A DNA stretch of 64,000 nt from contig WPIO01000075.1 in assembly GCA_009760855.2 (NCBI GenBank), positions 1,005,001 through 1,069,000 of the forward strand. Direction: 5' to 3'. The stretch's first letter is position 1. Each line of letters begins with the position of its first letter. This stretch comes from Cristatella mucedo. Lineage: Eukaryota > Bryozoa > Phylactolaemata > Cristatellidae. Below, piece after piece: positions 35,241-47,369 of the stretch. The notes beneath the pieces were generated by a model, which saw only the letters and a program-made list of their open reading frames with translations, was not told where the DNA came from and did no database searches. The position numbers were made by a program, and so were the translations under genes.

Positions 35241-37089
35241 GCTTCGCTCTTTTTCGCGCCGCCGTCGTGCGCTCACGAGCCCCTACAAGAACACTACTAC
35301 ACATCGAAAAAAATTCCAATCCGTAGCTGGGACCCTTGAATTTGCGTTAGCATTCAGCGAGCCCTCAAAAATGGATTTATGAGGCTCCAATCTTGCCCAG
35401 GAAGCTGCGGCCGTCGAGGCCGCGACGTGAGAAAGGCTTTCTCTCGCGCCATGATCCGAGGGGCCGGCTGCGGTCAAAGCTCCTCGCTTAGCGGAGACGA
35501 CGACTTTGCGAGCTCGGCAGCTTCGCAACGCATCCTCCGGAAGCGTCCCCGGTTGGCGCGAGGTTCGTGAACCTCGGCACCACGCCTCCGCGCGCGGCTG
35601 CTGCGCGAGCGTCTCTCACTCTCTCTCTCTCTCTCTCTCTCTCTTGACTATTTTCTAAGTGAGAAGCCAACGGCCGTATCTACAGATCGTTCAGAGCAGC
35701 TTCCTAGTATAAAATATATATATATATATATAATAATATACAAATGTATATATAATATATGCTCGCTGGAGCGGCCAGATCGCTCGATACGGCGAGACGC
35801 CAATGGTGAACTTGTGACGGTTGGCTTCCTGTTTCAGACAGGTTCCTGCGCGGCGGCGGCCGCGAAAGCCAGAGCATGGTGAGCGGCGAGCAAGGATACA
35901 GCGAGGGCAAGGTGAAGTGATAAAAAGAGGGTGGGGTGCCGAGAATGTGGGGCGAGCAAAGTGTTGCTGTTTTTGATTTCCCGCGAAGGCCCCTCGCTAG
36001 CCGAAACTCACCTTGAATCTGCAGGAGAGTGAAAGAGAAAGGCACACAGACAAACGGAGAGAGAGACAAACGGAGAGGGAGAGAGAGAGAGACTAACCTA
36101 AAGAAAGAGAGACAAAGAGATAAATAAAAGATACCTAGTGAGAGAGAGTGAGGGAGAGATGGAGAAAAGGGAGAGAGGGAGAGAAAAAGAGAGAGAGAGA
36201 ACAATTGAGCTCAGCCCTGCACATTCCAGAGCATGCATTCGAGTACGCCACACTGTTGCAGAGGCTATTTCTGTAGGTAGTCTCCGGTTACGCAGTAGGT
36301 CCACAAGCGAACTGCAGCTGAGCTTTCCACTCCTTTATCTAACGCTGAGAGCCTCATTGACACACCCCTTCCGGATCGCTTTGCAAGCTCCCGTTTCCTT
36401 TTGTGGGATATCGAGGGCAGCTTGCTGCCTGCCGGAAAGAGTAGCGGCCTTTTGACCCCGACAAGAAGCACAGGTCAAGGCGTCGGCGCCATTCACAGAA
36501 CCGCGTCGAGCGCCTTACTTATAAAGCTTCGCGTCGAGTGCCTTGCCTATTAAGCCATTGTGCACCAGTGCACATTGGGTCGGATTGCCGGGGGAGGGGG
36601 GGTGACGTTGATGTGTGTGGCGAACCCTCGGGCGGGCGTGGTGACCCTGCGTCGGGATCCGCTGCAACCCTGGAGTAAACTGGTCTGCGCTCGTCCGATT
36701 TGCCCATTCGCGGCTGGAGAGGGACGGCGACAGGCCATCCTCGACCCATTCCTTTCTCAAGGCCACGACATCGCCTGCGAGCTCGGTCCGACGCAATTTC
36801 TCCACATTCCTGGCGTCGGTCTTTCTGTTGACTGCAATACTTACTCGTGTTGTGCGCCCTTCGTTGATTTAGGTCTCGCTCTAAATGTAATGCGGGGCTG
36901 GGATTTGTTTGGAGTTCGTCGTCGGCATTTCGCGAGAGCCGTCGAACCAGACTTGAAGCGCGTCGTGCGTATAAACGCCACCAATAGAAATCGAGACGTT
37001 TTCGGGCTACGACATCGGGACCCACGACGTCGGGACCGAGGCCGTGAAAAGCAACCACCTTACCTAGTGCGCCACCACGGCTCACCAAG
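35241..37089. other. Intergenic, partly CpG-rich, with small repeats
   Basis: A CT run (35620-35644), a TA run (35709-35733) and GA-rich purine DNA (36050-36205) are present. The CpG-rich stretch 36600-37080 has long frames on both strands (about 190 residues each) without motifs. I see no supportable gene. Confidence 0.4.
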
Positions 37090-37330
37090 TAACGGAACGG
37101 TCTCCAATGAATTTGAGGTTTATATGAGGTACAGCTGAACGATTTGATTCAGAAAAGTGCCAAAGCTGAAGTTACCAAGCCTAGCCTGGTAGATTAGTAG
37201 TTCTGACAAGTAGGGGTGGAGCCAGAGAATGAAGGGACCTAAAAGTGACGGGACGAAATTTTGAAGTCGATTCGCTGCTGGATTGAGAGCCAGCTCAGGT
37301 TAAAAAGAAATGGTTTGATGTGGCAATCGC
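37090..37330 (-). mobile_element. LINE family 1, decayed internal piece
   Basis: Reverse-orientation matches to the RT C-terminal region: GGAGCCAGAGAATGAAGGGA, AAAATTTTGAAGTCGATT-like and GATGTGGCAATCG. Confidence 0.75.
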
Positions 37331-37334
37331 CAAT

Positions 37335-37650
37335 ATTAGCTGATTTAACAGCCTCATTTATTGAATCTCATCAAAGAATGAGAGACAGGTACTGATACAA
37401 AGAAGAAATAGCGAGAGAGAGAGAGAGAGAGAGAAAGAGAGACAGCGAGAGAAAGAGAGACAGCGAGAGAGAGAGAGAGAGAGAGGGAGAGAGAGTTGGG
37501 TGACATTGGCAGAAGAGCCTTAACCGCTACAACCACGACTGGGCAGTTGGCAACAAAGGATTGCCCGCTGCAGGATTCAAACCCACGACCTCGGTCGTGG
37601 AGAGCAAGCACCTTACCTCGTGGGCCATCGTGGCCCCACCCATGCACGCA
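37335..37650 (-). mobile_element. SINE family S2 interrupted by a (GA)n array
   Basis: The B box in reverse (GGATTCAAACCC, 37573-37584) and AGCAAGCACCTTACCTCGTG mark the tRNA-like head. The 3' part holds CTGATTTAACAGCCTCATTT at about 37340. A GA-rich array with AGAC units (37405-37497) sits between body and tail. Confidence 0.75.
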
Positions 37651-37696
37651 GCAAGAGAGTCGATAGAGTTGGTCGAGAGAGCAGGAGGGCGTTGGG

Positions 37697-37729
37697 CCGT
37701 TAGGCATCGCCACTTGCGGTGCCTAACGG
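37697..37729. repeat. Short inverted repeat, 13-base arms with one G-T pair
   Basis: CCGTTAGGCATCG and CGGTGCCTAACGG, 7-base spacer. Confidence 0.7.
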
Positions 37730-38557
37730 GCTCTTTTCGCATAGAACTGGAAGCTGCCTGACTCGGGCGTCGATTCGGTCTTCAAATTCCACGAAATTAA
37801 TTCAAGCGAAAGATCTCGAAAGTTCTGACACGATTTACCAGAATGCTCACAAGGCGTGCACTCACGTGCACTTTGCTGTGCCGCGAATTTCGCAGCGCCG
37901 GTTGGCGATTGCAAAAGTCGACGGGACTTCCTGCAGGAAGGCTCTCGATGTAAATGGCTAAACGGCGACCTTGACCGATTCGCACAGCAGACCGAGGCGG
38001 CTGCTCGTCAACAGCCGCCGGCTCCATCCTCTATGCATCGTCGGTGATAGATAGATAAATAGCTTCAGAATGCATGACCGGAAGGTCTCGTCGGCTGCAC
38101 GCCGCAGTAGAAAACGCGCGGCGAAAGACGGCCCGGATAACTCGCCCGGAAGCGCATGTAGCGCGTGACCTCTGACCTACAAATGAGTTTCTGCCGAAAC
38201 GGTCCGACAGTAAGTAGCTCGGCGCCGCCATCGCTGAAGACAGCCGAAGCCGTTGGAGAAACAGACAGGTGCGCGCCCGCTACGTGCGCGCGGAGCAGCA
38301 AACGCAAGCGGAGGGTTTCTAATATAGCGCCAGAGAGTCGCACTTTACGAGCGCTGCCGTTGAACGTATCTCGTCACAGAGCGCAGCTCGCAGAAGCGCA
38401 CTGCGCTGCCATTGGATGGCACGACTAGCGAATCGTAGCGGTTTGAGCATAGTGACCTACAGGTGGGCCGGCTGTAACCGCGGCTGGTCTTTCGTGACGG
38501 CCACCCGAGTCGGGTGTCGCTCTGTCCCGCGCGCCCACCTCCCGTCTCTGCGCGCGC

Positions 38558-38578
38558 GCGCGCGCGCGGGAGGACGGC
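38558..38578. repeat. (CG)n dinucleotide run
   Basis: About ten CG units in the CpG block; it may adopt Z-DNA. Confidence 0.85.
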
Positions 38579-39360
38579 TCTCGACGCGCGCGCCTTTGGC
38601 GGTTGGCGGCCTTGGCCTTTGGCGGTTCCCTGTGCGTTTCCCACAGCCGCGGGCCAGGACTCAGGCATGTTGCCCGCCCTCGAGAAAACTAGCTTTAAAA
38701 ATGCCACGAAATCAGGGAGATGCACTCTGACCGGAGCGCAGCAGCGCGGTGCGAAAGCCTCGAGTGGAGCTTTGTGGCGGGAGGCAGTAAATCGAGGAAC
38801 CCGCTCTGAGGCTCTTGGAACGCGCTCCGGCACGCGTCTGATACACCGGACTGTCGCAAACCCTACGGATCTTGGATTGTCGAAACCCGTCGAGCGTGTC
38901 GGCAGGCGAGGCAGCGATCGCGATGGCGGGGAGAGCGGAGCGCAGGCATGCTGGGAGTGAATGACGCCCAATCGCGGCCTGCAGTCACGCGACAGCCTTT
39001 CTGGGAACTGCGCTCGTCGAGTCATCGCGCGAGTGGCACTTCGTCGTAGCCGAGCCTCGCAATAGAGGTAATCGCTGCTAGGCGACAAGGCAACTACGTA
39101 GCGACCGGACGTAGCCGCAGTCGCGCGGCGCTGCGCCGCAGCGCTACGCACCTCGCAGCCGTGCCCCGGCTGGCTGTGCGCGCTTGCTTGCCACCGCTTG
39201 CGTCCGCTTTGCCGATGAGTAAATAATCTCTGGGCACGCTGCTGCGATCTCTCGCCGTATTGGCAAGAACAGTGCCTTGAGCGCGCGAGATCGCGGCGAC
39301 GCGAGAGTGCGGCGTCGAATATGGCAGGCAGACGTTCGTCGCCGCCTCCTTGCCGCCACG

Positions 39361-39387
39361 TCTCTCTCTCTCTCTCTCTCTCTCTCG
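39361..39387. repeat. (TC)n microsatellite
   Basis: Short pure run. Confidence 0.95.
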
Positions 39388-40099
39388 TCGGATTCCATCG
39401 TAGGTCTGTCGGCGCGAACCCGCTACCAGCGCGCGCACACCGTCGTATCCGCTTCGCCACAGAGAGAACGCGGCTGTACTTTACTACGCCACGTGTCTAC
39501 TCTCGGCGAGTAGATTCGACGAGGAAGGGAACGCACTACGCGCTGCTAGCCGGAAAAGGTCCGCGAGATAGCAGCGCCGGAGCGGCGGCGGCGGCGGCGA
39601 AGCGTGGAGGCGAGCTGTTTTGATTCGCAGAGCAGCCCTACCGGCGCGTCCGATCGCGTACAGCGACGCGGCCGACGCTGCCGCGCGCACGGTAGCTAAC
39701 TCGCTTCCGAGTCAGCGAAGGAACGGCGAGCGCACTCGCTGGGCGGAGCGATGTAATCTCGCGCGAAGCCTTCGCAGTGACGCGGCAGTTTTGTGCTGCA
39801 GATTTTTGCCTCTATAACAGTGAAATGCGCCGGCTGACTCGAGCGACCGCTTTCCAGCAGCCCTCGCGAGCAGACGAGCACCGCAGGACGACGGCGACGC
39901 CGCATTTCCGACTTGCGCAGAGCCTAAGCGACCGAGCACAGCGGATCCGTCTCGGTCGCCATTACGCCATTGCGCCTCGGCGACCGTCGGCTGCATCTAA
40001 ACCAGATAAACCTCATGACCGGCGGCCGCCGCCGGAAGCAACAGATTACAATTGTAGCAAAGTTTATTAACTCCAAAGCAGCTTGCAGCTTGACGTCCT

Positions 40100-40375
40100 G
40101 ACTTGACCGCATTTAAAAAGAAACTAAAAATGCGTCTATTTATCGCAGCATTTAGTGGGTCTGTACGCTTCGTCCTTTACATAACGTGTATGCGTGCCGG
40201 CACTGTGCATGCTTACACTAACCATATTTCTGTGCTGACCCCGTGCATGTCACCCCTAATCGTGTCGTGCTTGTTGTTATTGAGCGTGCTACCACTAACA
40301 ATCGTGCTTCCTTGGCAGAAAATTTAAAGTGCCCAAAAAGAGATCGAGTTCTCTGAGGACGCTGTAAAAAATTGC
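40100..40375 (+). mobile_element. LINE family 1, 3' end
   Basis: It begins in the last codons (TTTAAAAAGAAACTAAAAAT), continues with the UTR (GTGCATGCTTACACTAACCA) and ends in a decayed stem-loop near 40360. It sits as an insertion within the CpG-rich block. Confidence 0.85.
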
Positions 40376-40821
40376 AGCGACTTGCACAGCGTCTTGTTAG
40401 GGATAACGTTCGCATGGACGCTCTGCAGATAACTCATTACTGTTATGTAGTTGAAGCACCAAAAGTCAGCCTCACTCTGCAACGGAACACGAGAGCATCT
40501 CCTCACGCCGCGAATATAGCAGCGGCGGCCGTATGCGATCGCGCTATCGAAATCCGAATCGTGTGGCGCAAATTTCTGGACCGTCTGTCTGTCCCCGATT
40601 GTTTCAGTGGCGACTCGCGAGCGCTCGGCAGCTCTCCGCCTTCTGACGGCGTTCCGCTCCCCTTCCGCTCCTCCTCAGCTATCACCCGACCCGTCGACCT
40701 CCGACCCTTCGACCTCGTCCCAGGCCGTTCTCGACCTTCGACCTCGTCCCAGGCTGTTCGCGCCGCTCCCGTTCTTCTTGGCAAAGTCGCGCAGCAGTCA
40801 GGGCGCCACCGTCAGTTCGCC

Positions 40822-40917
40822 GCAGGGAGCGAGCGCAGGGAGCGAGCGCGAGGGAGCAGCGAGCGCAGGGAGCGAGCGCGAGGGAGCAGCGAGCGCAGGG
40901 AGCGAGCGCAGGGAGCC
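40822..40917. repeat. Minisatellite, 30-base unit, about three copies
   Basis: Unit GAGCGCAGGGAGC plus GAGCGCGAGGGAGCAGC; strongly purine-biased on the + strand. Confidence 0.88.
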
Positions 40918-40940
40918 TGCGTCCTCCCTCTGCGCGCGGG

Positions 40941-40978
40941 GACATCGGCGGCGCACTAGTCGGTGCGCCGCCGATGTC
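40941..40978. repeat. Perfect hairpin, 16-base GC-rich arms, 6-base loop
   Basis: GACATCGGCGGCGCAC (40941-40956) and GTGCGCCGCCGATGTC (40963-40978) are exact reverse complements. Confidence 0.93.
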
Positions 40979-41109
40979 GCTGCCGTTCGTCGCAGGATTT
41001 CGGTCAAGCCGGCCGGCGAAGGCGAAGTGCGCGAGCGCGTGGCTCGGCAACTTCCCGACGACGCGCAATATCAGTGCACTCGTCGCAGCGGCGGCGGTGC
41101 CGCCGTTGC

Positions 41110-41216
<107 letters not shown>

Positions 41217-41401
41217 GCGGCGTCGCTGTCTCCGCCGTCTTCCGCAATCGCGCGCGACGCGGCGAGCCCTAGCCTCTCCCACCGGGAATCCCGCAGCCAC
41301 CGGCAACCGCCAGCAGCGAAGAGAGATCAAAATTTCCCGCCGAAATATTAGTCTGACTTATACGGTGCTAAGTTTCCCGAATAAATAATATCGTAATATG
41401 C

Positions 41402-41537
41402 GCTGCTTTGGCCCAGTGGCTAAGGCGGTCGCCTTCAATGACCGAGGTCGAGCCTGGGAGTGATTTTGATGACCAAAGTCGTGGGCATATGTGCTGCGTC
41501 TGAGCAGAGATTAAGTTCTTTTAGCGCACTATGCAAA

Positions 41538-41540
<3 letters not shown>
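41402..41540 (+). mobile_element. SINE family S1
   Basis: A box TTTGGCCCAGTGGCTAAGG, a B-box-like GAGGTCGAGCCTGGG with an extra copy of the 'GACCAAAGTCGTGGG' part, then AGAGATTAAGTTCTT and ATGCAAATGAAT. A TA microsatellite (41540-41573) follows at its 3' end. Confidence 0.82.

Positions 41541-41573
<33 letters not shown>
41540..41573. repeat. (TA)n microsatellite
   Basis: About 17 units, directly after SINE S1. Confidence 0.95.
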
Positions 41574-41577
<4 letters not shown>

Positions 41578-41886
41578 CATGCGTCTATATTGTAATATAT
41601 CGCGACATGAAAGAGAAGGATGGGCAGTGACGTCAGTGTTCGCTCAACGCGAGGCTAGCTTAGCCAGCGGTGAGAGGCACAGATTAAACTGCGACCGACC
41701 GACCAACGCGCTTTAGCGCTTCTTTCTTTTTTAATGAGGGTAAGTGCTCTCACGTGACGGTTCTCAAACTCGCTTCATAATGAATTCACCTTGCGCTTCA
41801 ATGTGGGCGGACATGACACTCCAGCGGTAGTGGCCAAACCGGCACCCGCTTCCCAAATCTTTCTCGAGCACTTGCATCATTTTACC

Positions 41887-41966
41887 AAGGTATCGCTGCA
41901 GGTATCGCTGCAGGTATCGCTTCAGGTATCGCTTCAGGTATCGCTTCAGGGTATCGCTTCAGGGGT
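41887..41966. repeat. Minisatellite, 12-base unit (AGGTATCGCTKC)
   Basis: Six units: two end in CTGC, the next ones in CTTC, and the last have an extra G, showing stepwise spread of variants. Confidence 0.93.
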
Positions 41967-42104
41967 TTAAATCTCGCGTCAGTGGGAGATTTCAGAGTGC
42001 ATAAGTGAAGGGCCAACGGTCGTCGTACGAGCCTTTTAAAGACAGGTTACGAAACAGATTTGTCCTGGGTCTCTTTTTTTCACATTTACGCTCCCCCTTT
42101 CCCC

Positions 42105-43185
42105 GAGGTAACCACCTGCCACAATCTACAGCTTCCTTTCTATGCAGATGACACACAGCTGCACCTGTGCTTTAATCGATTCACGCCTTACGGCACTTCG
42201 CAGAACTCTCTCGACTGAATTGCAGCATTTTTTGCAGTATGTGTTGCAGCATATGTTGCTTAATTTGTTGCTGATATTCGCATTTGTTAGGTGATGGACT
42301 CGCCTTTGACCACCACGGTCGTGGGCTCGAGCCCCACGGCATATGTGAGGTGCGTGGATAGAGATTAAGTTCTCCCAGAGCTCTAAAAAAATGAATTATA
42401 TTTATATTTATCTATATTTTTATGGTAGCTGACTTTCTCAAGTTAAGCAATAGCAATAAACCCCATTTATTAGGTATGAGCGAACCTACCAATATTCAAA
42501 ATACTGGCAAGCCCAGCCCTAAAATACGCTTGTCCAGGATAAAATAAATCTTGATCTACTACTCCAATTTCACTAAATGACCTCATCAGCTCCACAGTCT
42601 ACCTATTTTAGTCCCAAGAAATTTCAAACATCCGGGCTTGCTTAGTCAAGGATATCAAGTCTAAACTGGCCCATGCATTCGAGACACCCTACAGACAAGG
42701 GTAACTCACAACTTTTTAATTCATCCTGTTTATGCAATAAGACGTCTACAGTTGATGGCGAACCATGCAGCTAGACCTACCTGTCGTATACGTCATCACA
42801 ACTTTCATGTTAAACCACTTGTTTTACTGACCTGCAATGGCTCCCCACCAATTTCAAGATTATGTCATTCACTTTTAGTTGATTTTAATTCTCTTTCTTG
42901 GTAGTCTAAAAATGTGCCCGATCAGACTTCGCACCGTCCCACCCGCTCCTCTGACACAACCAGGGCCTTCTGTTCATGCACTCCCAAACCCGGATACTCA
43001 TTCCAAATGAAGCCATTAAATCACCTAACTTGCCGACATGCAAAAAATCTAGGCACTAGCAGTTAATGCTACGCCTTCGTAAGTTTCCCAATAAGTGTTA
43101 ATCCGTGTTGAATTGTGAATGTTATCGCTAATCAACTCATCCGCTTTTTATCGAACACATCTAAGTGTCCAGAAAGAGATTTAGT
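42105..43185 (+). mobile_element. Highly decayed LINE family 1 copy with a nested SINE
   Basis: CTTTCTATGCAGATGACACA encodes the FYADDTQLH catalytic box of RT near 42140. Later pieces match CATCAGCTCCACAGTC (about 42586) and the tail at 43160. All frames are broken, and SINE S1 interrupts it. Confidence 0.75.
42285..42415 (+). mobile_element. SINE S1 nested in a LINE
   Basis: B box GTGGGCTCGAGCCCCAC, GATAGAGATTAAGTTCTCC, tail ATGAATTATATTT. It splits the older LINE between the RT catalytic box and the next RT block. Confidence 0.82.
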
Positions 43186-43189
43186 TCTA

Positions 43190-43865
43190 GTAATGTAATG
43201 TAATGTATTTCCGTCTGTAACTCCACAAATTCATAAAGACCACGTGGGTGTTACGCGGGAGAGCTTTGTATAGAGCACTCACAGCCTAAGCGGCTTTCGG
43301 TACGCATTTGGTAGCCAACAGACTTCGTCTCACGCAATTAAGAGAAAGTGGGAAGCATAGCAGAGTCAGGATAGCAGTTGAGGTAGTGAGTAGCATAGAA
43401 GTAGCAGCTCAGGACCGCTGAAAAAGATGTGCCCTAGTCGGCAGCAGGAGAGTAGTTGTCGTTGCGTAAGAATTGTGGAAGCGAGTTCCACAGTCTAGGA
43501 CCTGCAGAGCTAAAGCTTCTGTCGCCAACTGTCTTTAAGCGGAGGAATGGAACAGCTAATTTATTGTCCACACAGGACCTGAGGGCGCAAAGAGGCTGAA
43601 ACTGATGCAGCAGTTCAGCTAGGTACGAAGGAGCCAAGCCGTGGCGGACCTTGTGGGTCAGCGTAAGAACTTTGCTCTGTATTTTTTGCTCAACCGGCAA
43701 CCATCCTAGCTCTTTCAGCAAAGGAGACACGTGCTCAAACCGCTGGGACTTGAAGACTAGCCTTGCAGCCATATTCATAGTCCGCTGTAGTGGCATAATA
43801 GCTTTCTTTGGCAGCCCAGCCAACAGGAAATTACAATAATCAAGCCGAGACAGAAGGGTACATTA
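43190..43865 (-). mobile_element. CR1-like LINE (family 2), longest copy
   Basis: The minus strand has a 129-residue open frame (43434-43823) reading AGLPKKAIMPLQRTMNMAAR, then LGWLPVEQKIQSKVLTLTHK and PRLWNSLPQFL, the region after RT. The 3' end is a TGTAATGTAATG tail at 43190. Confidence 0.85.
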
Positions 43866-43929
43866 CTGCTTCTCCGATGCATTGACTTGACGCTGTCATG
43901 CATAGCTAACATCATAAATATGTCATTAG

Positions 43930-45600
43930 CCTCAAGTCATGCCCGAGCACCTTTCAAAAGCGCTGTAGTCTGGCCATTACTCTAGAAAGTAACACTACAC
44001 CAAGAGAACTTGAGCAACTAACGCCCAGCCGCCCTTCTACCGTTCCTATCAAAGACACTGGAGCGAGTCGTGACAGACCAGCTGAACTCATATGTTGAAA
44101 CTTCAAACCTTGCTAATAAGTTCCAGTCTGGCTTTAGAGCTAATCACTCCACAGAGTCAGCATTGCTTCGGGTGCACAACGACCTACTTGGAATGCAGAC
44201 TTAAGTAAGGTATCTCTGCTTGTTTAGCTCAATCATTCGGCAGCCTTTGATACTATCGATCACAAAGTTCTTCTAGAGCGCCTCTCGTCTCACCTGGGCA
44301 TCACTGGCACTGCTCTGCAATGGTTCAGATCCTGTCTCATTGGGAGACTCTAGAGTATTGACGTTAATGGACAAAGATCATCCGAGTTGCCTCTGAAATA
44401 TGGAGTACCTCAGGCTCCGTGCTAGGTCCGGTACTGTTCACGGTTTATACTCTCCCTCTTGCTGATGTGATTGCCAAGCACAGTCTAGGCTTTCACTTCT
44501 ATGCAGATGACACTCACTTGTACGTTGCTTTGATCCCTCCCGGCTTTCAAGCACCTCGAATTTTCTCAACTCACTTGCTGCATGTATTGATGACATCCGC
44601 ACATGGATGGCAGCAAACTTTCTTAAATTGAATGATGATAAAAACAACTTACGGGCAAACCAAGAGTTATGGGCAAACCAAGAGTGATTCAGAAATTGGA
44701 AAGGCTGACGCTCAAAATCGGCTCTGCCAGCATATTTCCTGTTGAATCAGCACGAAATCTAGGTGTCATCTTCCAAAGCGACCTCTCGTTAGACGACCAC
44801 ATCAGCTCCACAGTCAAGTCTGCCTACTTTCAGCTACATAACATTGCTAAAATTGGGGCCTATTTAGACAAGGATACCACATCTGAATTGGTCCGTGGAT
44901 TTTTGACATCCCGTCTTGACTTCTGTAACTCACTGCTTGCTGGCCTACCGGCATGTGCAATCAGGCGATTACAGCAGGTGCAAAGCTCTGCAGCTAGGCT
45001 TGTCTGTCGTGAGCGTCGCAGTTACTACATCGCACAACTTCTCACCGACCTGCACTTGCTCCCAGTCAAGCAACACATTGACTTCAAGGTTTTGTTACTC
45101 ACTTTCAGGTACCTTCATTCTTTGGCTCCAGCCTATCTCTAAGATCTACTCCCCCACGAGGCCAAGTATCGTACCACCCGCTTTTCGGAATCCAACAGCT
45201 TACCTATACCTCGTACAAACTTCAAATCCTTTGGAGAAAGTGCATTTAGTTCGTATGCTCCCAAAGTCTGGAACTCCCTCCCAATTTGCGTCAGAACATC
45301 CCCTGACTTGACCACATTTAAAAAGAACGTAAAGACACACCAATTTAGGACAGCATTTAGTGAGTCCCTGTGATTCGCCCTTCATGTGCTTATTCGTGCT
45401 GACACTGTGCATGCTGCTACTAACCACACTTGCATGCTGACCCTATGCATGTCACCCCTAACCATGTTACTCATGTTGTTTATCAAGCATGATATTACTC
45501 ACCATTCAATCGCGTCTCCCTTTGCAGCAAATGTAAAGTGCCTAGAAAGAGATCGAGTTCTCTGAGGCGCTAAATCAAAGGCATTTTTATAATGATACAT
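43930..45600 (+). mobile_element. CR1/L2-like LINE (family 1), most complete copy
   Basis: It spans most of the RT domain to the 3' end. In order: FKSAVV (about 43950), LLPFLSKTLERVVTDQL (about 44030-44085), FRANHSTESALLRVHNDLL, AAFDTIDHKVLLERL (about 44240), [16 protein letters not shown] (44430), the catalytic YADDTHLY (about 44500), SDLSLDDHISSTVKSAYF, SAARLVCRERRS, the FKKNVKTHQF end, UTR, and stem-loop. At least four frameshifts or stops separate these, so it is inactive. The endonuclease half is missing (5' truncation). Confidence 0.92.
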
Positions 45601-45850
45601 TCAATTATTATAATCGTTAGTACTACTATTATAAAGTAGTACTAGTTTAGTGATGCCTGCGAATCGGTAGCCTTGCGGTTGGCGTAAGCAAACAAACGCC
45701 GAGACACGTAAATAAAAATAAGGACAAAAGCGCAAAGCAGCCGATTTCAATTCAGCCCATTTGTGCAGGTGCAGAAGCGAAAACTCCGTGAAATGCTCGC
45801 TCTTTCTGTCGGGGGGGGGGCGGGGCGGCCCACTGGGGGGGGGCGGCGCT
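45601..45850. other. Short intergenic with G runs
   Basis: G-rich runs at about 45812-45845. Confidence 0.5.
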
Positions 45851-46950
45851 CCCAGCAATTCCATCTCGAAACTCAGCCGCCGCCTCCGGCCGTTCGATTG
45901 TCTCGAGCCGAAAATTCGCATCCGCGTGCGCTCGGCGTCTCAGCTCGCGTCACCGAGCCATCGATGATCCTGCGAGCCGTCGCGCCAGCCAGCGCGCCGG
46001 CTCGCGAGCTCGTCGTCCGGGCGAGCGAATGTCGGAGGACGAGCTGCCGATGGTGGCGCAATGGAGCTCGCTCGCTCGCTGCACTCGCCCCCTCCGGCGG
46101 CCGAAAACTTCATTCCTTCCTTTCGGCAGCCCGACGAGACCTCGCACCGAAGCGAATCCCCAACATCGGCGCCCGCCGTTGGGCGACTGCGCCGTGCTGC
46201 GGGCGGGCGCTGGACCACGCGGCAGCGCGCAGCGCCTTTGGCTTCGGCTGAAACCGGCTCGGCGGCTCTAAACTCGGGCATCCCGCCTAGCGACCGTCGT
46301 CACGGCTACGCACAGAGCTAGACGTAGACGAGCATTGCCTAATCGCGACTTACCGTCCGTGCGGCAGGAAATCGTCGACCGCCGCACCCAACGGGACTTA
46401 GGAAAGCCACCGCACCTCAAACGTCGCACACCCAGCACTATCGCATTCGGGGGCGGGGGGGGGGGGGTTGCGCTCAAATATACCGTCCAATTCGCTGGGC
46501 GATCGAATTAATCCGAAGGTCCGGAGCTCAGCCCGCGAGCGCTCGCCCGATTCTAAGAGTATCAGCGCCTACATTTATAATTATCCGCATGCCTCAGAAG
46601 ATCAAGGCGCGTCGGAGGCCGCTACTTTGCCGCGACGTCGCCAAGCAATGGACCTAGTCTCGAGGACGATGCCGACTCCTCCGGCGGACGACGCCTCCTC
46701 CCGTGTGCGCCCACATGCGCCCGGGCAACGAGGAAGCGCACGCCCGGAAGTCGGCGCTTAGCTGCCGCCGCGCTCTCTATTCGCGGACGTCCGCGTGGCA
46801 TCGGCGCGAGAGAAGCAGCGCCGATCTATCGCCGATCGGTCGCTTATCTGTTACCGTCGAGCCTGTCGTCCGGTCGTCTCTCTGCGGCGCAGGCTGAGTT
46901 GTCACAACTGCCGCCGCGTTCTGAGACCGTTAAGGATGACGCTTTTTGCC
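45851..46950. other. CpG-rich block (promoter/CpG-island-like)
   Basis: Dense CpG, with several overlapping frames on both strands and none recognisable. A G run stands at about 46456-46467. A hidden first exon is possible. Confidence 0.4.
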
Positions 46951-47369
46951 CCGTTTAAGATGAGACTCACCCCTCGGTCGCCCATCTTGTCTAAGGAGAT
47001 GGCTCCTTAGCGTTGACCTTAGCTGGTCATGGTTATGGTCCAGCGTCGCCTGGAAATATGCAAAGTTCCAAACGAGGCAAGTTCCGGGCCATTTGCTGTT
47101 TTCCCTTTCGTTGTCCCAGTTGTCCCAGTTGTACCAGGTGAGCGAAGTCTTCTTGCCTCGTTGCTAACTTCACGAGCCAAGCGCGCAGTTTAGCAAGCAC
47201 GCGACCTTAAACCCACAATCAGCGCGCTGTCTACCGAGTTGCTTTAATGCTTTAACGAAAAGGAGCGCTACTGCATCGCGTGATCTGCACCGCGTGCTGC
47301 TCGTGGAGCGGAGCTCGTTTGATGCGCTGATCAAGTTCAAACAAGAATAAGGTTAGAGGTTAAGGCTGG
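46951..47369. other. Intergenic
   Basis: Nothing recognised beyond a small TTGTCCCAG duplication at about 47112-47130. Confidence 0.4.

Noticed and set aside
36519-37138. Two opposed frames of about 190 residues
   Set aside because: They overlap on both strands in CpG-rich DNA, have no motifs, and the 3' part runs into a LINE remnant.
38345-39460. 371-residue minus-strand frame
   Set aside because: Arg/Ala/Ser-rich composition expected of CpG-rich DNA lacking stops, runs through a CT repeat, and overlaps equally long frames on the other strand.
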